Translations under genes and position numbers: made by a program | Notes under the pieces: model-generated | Told to the model about the DNA's origin: nothing | What the model saw: the letters and a program-made list of their open reading frames with translations, nothing else | The model's database searches: none | From: a virus | Virus record (IMG/VR): IMGVR_UViG_3300008267_000023 | Location: 1-64,000 of that record | Length of the DNA stretch: 64,000 nucleotides | Direction: 5' to 3' (one strand) | Part shown: one piece after another, positions 60,325-64,000 of the stretch | How the letters are laid out: every line of letters begins with the position of its first letter | Numbering within the stretch: the first letter of the stretch is position 1

Positions 60325-60691
60325 AAAAGAACCAAATGAGTTTGGAAAAGCAATGCAAGAGTGGTGGGACTCCGATGCTTGCAAACAAATGCAGAAAGCA
60401 AATGAAGAAGCACGTCAACGTGCAATTGGAAAGTATCATATGTTATCTGAAGAAGACAAGATTGATATGGTTGAAGCAATCACCTATATAATGTGCAATA
60501 CAGAGAAGGAAGGAACATCACATCGTGGATTGCAATCAGCACTTGGGATTTATCCTGGAGGCTTTTGGGTAAATTATCTTATGGATGTTCACAATGCTCT
60601 CTGGTCATATTATCATGATGAAAGACAACAAAAAGAAGTTGAAGAGGACATTGAGCAACTAAAAGAATTTCTAAAAGAAGAGAATGATTAA
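60317..60691 (+). CDS. Hypothetical protein (124 aa)
   Basis: Overlaps both neighbours by eight bases. EFGKAMQEWWDSDACKQMQK, then a helical acidic C-terminus (VEEDIEQLKEFLKEEN). Function unknown. Coupled to pebS. Confidence 0.64.
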   Translation: MTEKEPNEFGKAMQEWWDSDACKQMQKANEEARQRAIGKYHMLSEEDKIDMVEAITYIMCNTEKEGTSHRGLQSALGIYPGGFWVNYLMDVHNALWSYYHDERQQKEVEEDIEQLKEFLKEEND

Positions 60692-61349
60692 CTACGATGA
60701 AATCTGGAATGATTATCAAAAAATTATCTTAGATGAATTAAATTTGGATTTAACTTCATCTGATGAATATGAAATCAATAATAATAAAATATTTTCTAAT
60801 TTATATGGTGGAGAATATTTTATTAAATCCAGAGAGACTGTTATCAATACAGGAAGTTCATCAATTTATAATAATATTATCTACCCCAAAACAGGGAAAA
60901 ACCTCCCTTCTTTCGGGGTAGATTTAATGGCATTTATGGAAAAGAAAGTTATCATCGTATTTGACTTTCAGCATCCTACAGAGAATTATGATTTCGACCA
61001 TGAATTAGTTAAAGAATTAATGGGAGAGTATAAGTATAATACTAAAGAGATTAGGTTCTTTGAACCAGGAAATCATTTTTCAAATTATATTTTTGTGCGA
61101 AAGTGTACTGTACATGAAGTTGGAAATTATTTAAATGATTTTAGGAAATATATTTCAACTTATAGAAAAATGGTAGAAGATGCAAAACCAAGTGAAACTG
61201 AAGAAACACTTTATGCTGATTTCGATACTTATATGCATAAACTAGATCCAGTTAGTGGATTTATGGAATCTAGATTTGGAAAGGAATTTGCTAAGAATTA
61301 CGTTGATAATTTTCTTTTTCCATACGCAAAGTTACAAACCTTTACTTAA
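60684..61349 (+). CDS. pebS: Phycoerythrobilin synthase PebS
   Basis: 221 aa. A ferredoxin-dependent bilin reductase: NIIYPKTGKNLPSFGVDLM with catalytic D80, KVIIVFDFQHP, FEPGNHFSNYIFVRK, YADFDTYMHKLDPVSGFM with D188. It resembles cyanophage PebS (about 233 aa), which reduces biliverdin to phycoerythrobilin in two steps. No haem oxygenase gene is in the window, so biliverdin must come from the host or from elsewhere in the genome. Other bilin reductases are less likely. Confidence 0.9.
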   Translation: MINYDEIWNDYQKIILDELNLDLTSSDEYEINNNKIFSNLYGGEYFIKSRETVINTGSSSIYNNIIYPKTGKNLPSFGVDLMAFMEKKVIIVFDFQHPTENYDFDHELVKELMGEYKYNTKEIRFFEPGNHFSNYIFVRKCTVHEVGNYLNDFRKYISTYRKMVEDAKPSETEETLYADFDTYMHKLDPVSGFMESRFGKEFAKNYVDNFLFPYAKLQTFT

Positions 61350-61423
61350 ATCTAAAGACAACATTAAGAAAACGGTGATATGCTAGATACTATGTTAGGA
61401 TATGCTCATCAATTGAGACCACT

Positions 61424-61600
61424 ATGACCTATTCAGAAAATTTTAATTCAGAACTTTCTAATGATGAGTGGAGTGAGTTGGTTGCACTTAAAGATGTAAT
61501 TAACCAAAATCCAGCAGCAGTGCATCCAGAAAAAATGGAACTTTTTACTGCACTTTTTGTTAAGTCTCTTGAGGGAAAAGGTAATACGACTCCATTATGA
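61424..61600 (+). CDS. Small helical protein (58 aa)
   Basis: MTYSENFNSELSNDEWSELV, continuing with FTALFVKSLEGK. Helical; preceded by a 74-base gap after pebS with no clear signal. ATGA overlap with the next gene. Confidence 0.6.
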   Translation: MTYSENFNSELSNDEWSELVALKDVINQNPAAVHPEKMELFTALFVKSLEGKGNTTPL

Positions 61601-61743
61601 CTACTGAAAAAACATCAGAACAAATTCTAAGGGAATTAGAAGAACTTAGAATACGAGTTGCAATTCTAGAAGAAGATACTAAAGTCCTTCAGTTACAACT
61701 TGATTTAACTCAGCAATCAATAGACGCAGTGTTTGACCTCTGA
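61597..61743 (+). CDS. Small coiled-coil protein (48 aa)
   Basis: EQILRELEELRIRVAILEED then heptads to the end. Its last codons form the 5' arm of the following hairpin. Function unknown. Confidence 0.6.
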   Translation: MTTEKTSEQILRELEELRIRVAILEEDTKVLQLQLDLTQQSIDAVFDL

Positions 61744-61764
61744 TAAATACTCAGAGGTCTTTTT
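61735..61764 (+). terminator. Terminator hairpin with late promoter motif in loop
   Basis: GACCTCTGA (61735-61743) and TCAGAGGTC (61751-61759) are perfect complements, followed by TTTTT. GATAAATA (61742-61749) covers the loop. It can end the pebS-side transcript and start late transcription of the internal-protein cluster beginning at ATG 61773. Confidence 0.82.
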
Positions 61765-61772
61765 GTGTTTAT

Positions 61773-62603
61773 ATGCTTTCTGAAGGTAGAAAAAGAGATG
61801 CTGCAGCAAATGCAGTTTTAGCACTTTCATTTGCTGCAAATGCAGCACAATCTCCTCAATCATTAGTAAGATCTGGACACGATGCTGCTCCAAGTCTTCC
61901 TTTAATGGGAGAACTGATGAGAAAGAGGAAGGAAGCAAATAGAAATTTGGATAGTCCAAGAGTATCAGAACCAGCACGTAATCGTAAGAGAAAAACATTT
62001 AAAGAGTTTGTAGAAGAAGCAGTAATAATTACTGAAGGAGCACACTTCTCAACTAGAGATGAGTTGATAAAACATCATGGAGGAAAACTACCAGATGGAA
62101 CCTTTATTAAAAATAGAGGAACAAAAGAGAATCCTAGGTATGGAATTGCTTCATCTCAAGCTAGAGAAAAGCATAAACAAGACCGTGAAGAAAGAACTAA
62201 AAAAGCAACAGGGCAACTAACCCCAAGGGAAAAGGCAAAAGTTGAACGTAAACGTAAATTAGCAAGAGAACGTGGAGCAGAACTTCATCACGCAACTGAA
62301 ATAGAAACTTCTGGTAAAGAAATGAAGGATATGTCTCCTGGTGATGTGTTGAGATATAAGAAAAAGCAAGCACAAGAGAAGAAGTATCACGGCAATGACC
62401 CTAAAAATCTAGTTGTTGCTGATAAAAGTCCAGTATCAAAGTTTAAACCCCAAAAACCAGGATTTCACCATGGTAAGTTCCATGCATTTGAAAGAGGTAA
62501 TCGTAGAAAACTAGAAGATATTGGTAATGCTATTACTCCTATGAGAGCTTTCACTACTCTTGTGAATAAAGCAAGAAGAAAGACTAGAAGAGGTGAAGAT
62601 TAA
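61773..62603 (+). CDS. Basic protein with capsid-targeting-like motif and HNH-like region (276 aa)
   Basis: An Ala-rich N-terminal part (1-70) is followed by KTFKEFVEEAVIITEG at about 74-89, resembling the T4 capsid-targeting sequence with an (I)TE cleavage-like site. The remainder is very basic, with ELHHATEIE ... NDPKNLVVAD ... HHGKFHAFE, which suggests an HNH-type nuclease, though this is weaker. It lies directly behind a late promoter. It may be packaged in the head as an internal protein. Confidence 0.6.
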   Translation: MLSEGRKRDAAANAVLALSFAANAAQSPQSLVRSGHDAAPSLPLMGELMRKRKEANRNLDSPRVSEPARNRKRKTFKEFVEEAVIITEGAHFSTRDELIKHHGGKLPDGTFIKNRGTKENPRYGIASSQAREKHKQDREERTKKATGQLTPREKAKVERKRKLARERGAELHHATEIETSGKEMKDMSPGDVLRYKKKQAQEKKYHGNDPKNLVVADKSPVSKFKPQKPGFHHGKFHAFERGNRRKLEDIGNAITPMRAFTTLVNKARRKTRRGED

Positions 62604-62610
62604 ATAAATA
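62603..62610 (+). promoter_or_regulatory. Late promoter octamer AATAAATA
   Basis: Exact late core overlapping the preceding stop, 20 bases before ATG 62631. Confidence 0.7.
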
Positions 62611-62630
62611 AAAGAAAAGTCATAAAAAAG

Positions 62631-63089
62631 ATGAAGACCTTTAGAGAGTTCCTAGAAGAAGCATACATCTACGAGATGCGTAAAGAGGATGAAGTAAAGG
62701 GAGAAAAGAGAACTCCTCTTTATGTAAGTAAAACTTCTGGAAGAGTTGTGAAGAACCCTGAGACTGGTCGTTCAGAAGTTAAAAAATCAACAAGAACTTC
62801 ACTATCACCTAGAGCAGCAATCGGTAGATTGAAGCAGGGTATGAAAGACCCTCTCAACACCTATAGTCAACCAGAAACTTATGGTGCTACTAGACACGCA
62901 CACGGTGGTGGTGGAAGTGGAGCAAAGGCACCTGGAAGAAAGAGAGGTGTTGGTAAGTTAGAGCAACAAAAGATTGATAAGGCACAAAGAGAAAGAGGTG
63001 AGAGACCATTGGGTTCGGGTCCATCTCCAGAATATAAAGTTGCATTGAAGAAAGCAAAAAGAGCACGTTCAATGGGTGGTGGGCAATGA
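62631..63089 (+). CDS. Basic internal-head-protein candidate (152 aa)
   Basis: Starts MKTFREFLEEAYIYE, very close to the T4 capsid-targeting leader (MKTYxEFIxEA) of internal proteins, which is cut by the prohead protease after an (I/L)xE motif. The rest is rich in Lys, Arg and Gly with no evident enzyme motif. Late promoter upstream; ATGA overlap downstream. Confidence 0.68.
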   Translation: MKTFREFLEEAYIYEMRKEDEVKGEKRTPLYVSKTSGRVVKNPETGRSEVKKSTRTSLSPRAAIGRLKQGMKDPLNTYSQPETYGATRHAHGGGGSGAKAPGRKRGVGKLEQQKIDKAQRERGERPLGSGPSPEYKVALKKAKRARSMGGGQ

Positions 63090-63934
63090 AGACTTTTCGG
63101 GAATTTATTTCTGAAGCAAAGAAGTGTTGGCCTGGATATAAGAAAAAAGGCACACAAAAACTCTTCGGAAAGACTTATAATCGTTGTGTGAAAGAGGATA
63201 CCGAAGAACTTGAAGAAAGTTCAACAGGTGAAAGAAGTGGTAGAAGAACACGAGGCAAGGTAACTCTTGCTCGTGGTCGTGGTGCTGATATGAAAAGGCA
63301 GGAGAGAACTACTGCTGCGATTGCAAAGAAAGCAGGTCTCAAAGGAACTGGTAAGTATTCCACCAATGATTTGAGAACTAGACCATATGATTATACAACT
63401 TATGATAGTGAAGATACTTATGATGATTATGGTAGCACCGAGCAGGACCATTATATCCGCACTCACGCATCAGCAAGATCAGCAGCAAAGGGAGAGAGTT
63501 TAATTAAGAAATATAAAGAGAGAAGAAAAGACCCACAAGGAAACACTAGAGTTAAAACTGCACCTTCAAGTGAGAGTGTGAGAAGAGTGAGAGATTTTAG
63601 AAAGCAAATGACTAAAACAGGTGCTAATAAGAGAGGTCCAGTTCATACTGTAGATATTATGCATCGTGATAGTGAAGTTGGAAAAGGTGATAAGGACCAA
63701 CAAATGGAAAGAGGTAGAAACTTTATCCAAGCACTAAAAGATACTCCAAAGCATCTAAAAGCGGCAGGAGCAAAGAAAGGTGAGGCTGTAATTGGTAAAC
63801 CAACAGCAGTTATGTCTGGTGAAGACCAGAAGACTGGAGTAGCAAAGAGAGCAAAACTTTATAAGAAAGTATTTGGTAAGAGAAGCACTAAAAAGTCTGA
63901 AAAGACTGGTCTTATGACAGGAAAGGTAGACTAA
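63086..63934 (+). CDS. Basic internal-head-protein candidate (282 aa)
   Basis: Starts MKTFREFISEAKKCWPGYKK with the same leader, then KLFGKTYNRCVKEDTEE. The CWPGYKKKG and NRCVKE block recalls a short module found at the N-terminus of other cyanophage proteins. The rest is basic and low complexity (SSTGERSGRRTRGK). No catalytic motif is recognised. Confidence 0.66.
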   Translation: MKTFREFISEAKKCWPGYKKKGTQKLFGKTYNRCVKEDTEELEESSTGERSGRRTRGKVTLARGRGADMKRQERTTAAIAKKAGLKGTGKYSTNDLRTRPYDYTTYDSEDTYDDYGSTEQDHYIRTHASARSAAKGESLIKKYKERRKDPQGNTRVKTAPSSESVRRVRDFRKQMTKTGANKRGPVHTVDIMHRDSEVGKGDKDQQMERGRNFIQALKDTPKHLKAAGAKKGEAVIGKPTAVMSGEDQKTGVAKRAKLYKKVFGKRSTKKSEKTGLMTGKVD

Positions 63935-64000
63935 TGAAATCATTCACTCAATTTCTAGAAGAAGCATATTTCATTCTGGAAAAGAAAAGACAATATGATG
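63934..64000 (+). CDS. Third leader-bearing protein, partial at window end
   Basis: TAATG overlap. MKSFTQFLEEAYFILEKKRQ carries the same leader; the rest lies beyond the window. Confidence 0.62.
   Translation, partial: MKSFTQFLEEAYFILEKKRQYD

Noticed and set aside
1-64000. tRNA genes
   Set aside because: No intergenic space shows a cloverleaf with a GTTCGA-type T-loop; the gaps are almost all under 100 bases.

Overview
The window is 64 kb of a T4-like cyanophage genome (a marine cyanomyovirus of the Synechococcus/Prochlorococcus type). The evidence is the combination of T4 core genes (33, 59, 32, 53, 48, 4, 26, 27-like, 5-like), cyanobacterial photosynthesis and pigment genes (psbD, pebS), talC, thyX, phoH, a cobS/cobT-like pair, DUF1825 and DUF4278 proteins, AT-rich tightly packed genes with ATGA/TAATG overlaps, and repeated T4-type late-promoter octamers (NATAAATA). 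No capsid, portal, terminase or tail-sheath gene, no tRNA and no CRISPR array is visible. No stretch over about 200 bp lacks a gene; the longest is 44079-44277.

Layout. (1) 1-5.5 kb: a psbD with an internal deletion, then small accessory genes, a 2OG-Fe(II) oxygenase, an HNH protein, a glutaredoxin, and a pair of glutamine-riboswitch-like RNAs with a small secreted-protein gene nested in the first and a DUF4278/small-peptide operon behind the second. (2) 5.5-10.3 kb: nucleotide and replication genes (thyX, phoH, a PD-(D/E)XK exonuclease, 33, 59, DUF1825, 32), in the T4 order 33-59-32 and with a clear sigma70-type promoter before 32. (3) 10.4-14.0 kb, minus strand: baseplate and head-completion genes 4, an unknown gene, 48, 53 and a small ORF. 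(4) 14.1-44.1 kb, plus strand: the tail hub and fibre module, with tube initiator, gp26, hub proteins carrying muramidase, M23 peptidase and SGNH domains, gp27-like and gp5-like proteins, a separate needle, and several large fibre proteins ending in histidine-rich tail-collar tips. (5) 44.1-49.3 kb: a CobT-like metalloprotease/VWA gene and a CobS-like AAA+ gene separated by a two-gene homing-endonuclease cassette (GIY-YIG plus HNH). (6) 49.3-61.7 kb: many small accessory genes plus RlpA-like, 2OG oxygenases, talC, a nitrilase-family hydrolase and pebS. (7) 61.7-64.0 kb: basic proteins sharing a T4 capsid-targeting-like leader.

How it fits together. Sigma70-like promoters (TTGACA/TATAAT types) precede metabolic, replication and small accessory genes and should act early. 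NATAAATA octamers precede structural and internal-head genes and should be read by the late sigma with gp33. psbD, pebS and talC are host-like genes thought to support host metabolism during infection. The most unusual features are the deleted psbD, the ORF-containing riboswitch-like hairpin, a 13-bp perfect hairpin holding a late promoter in its loop before the HNH homing gene, the imperfect direct repeats around the homing-endonuclease cassette, and the row of genes carrying capsid-targeting-like leaders.
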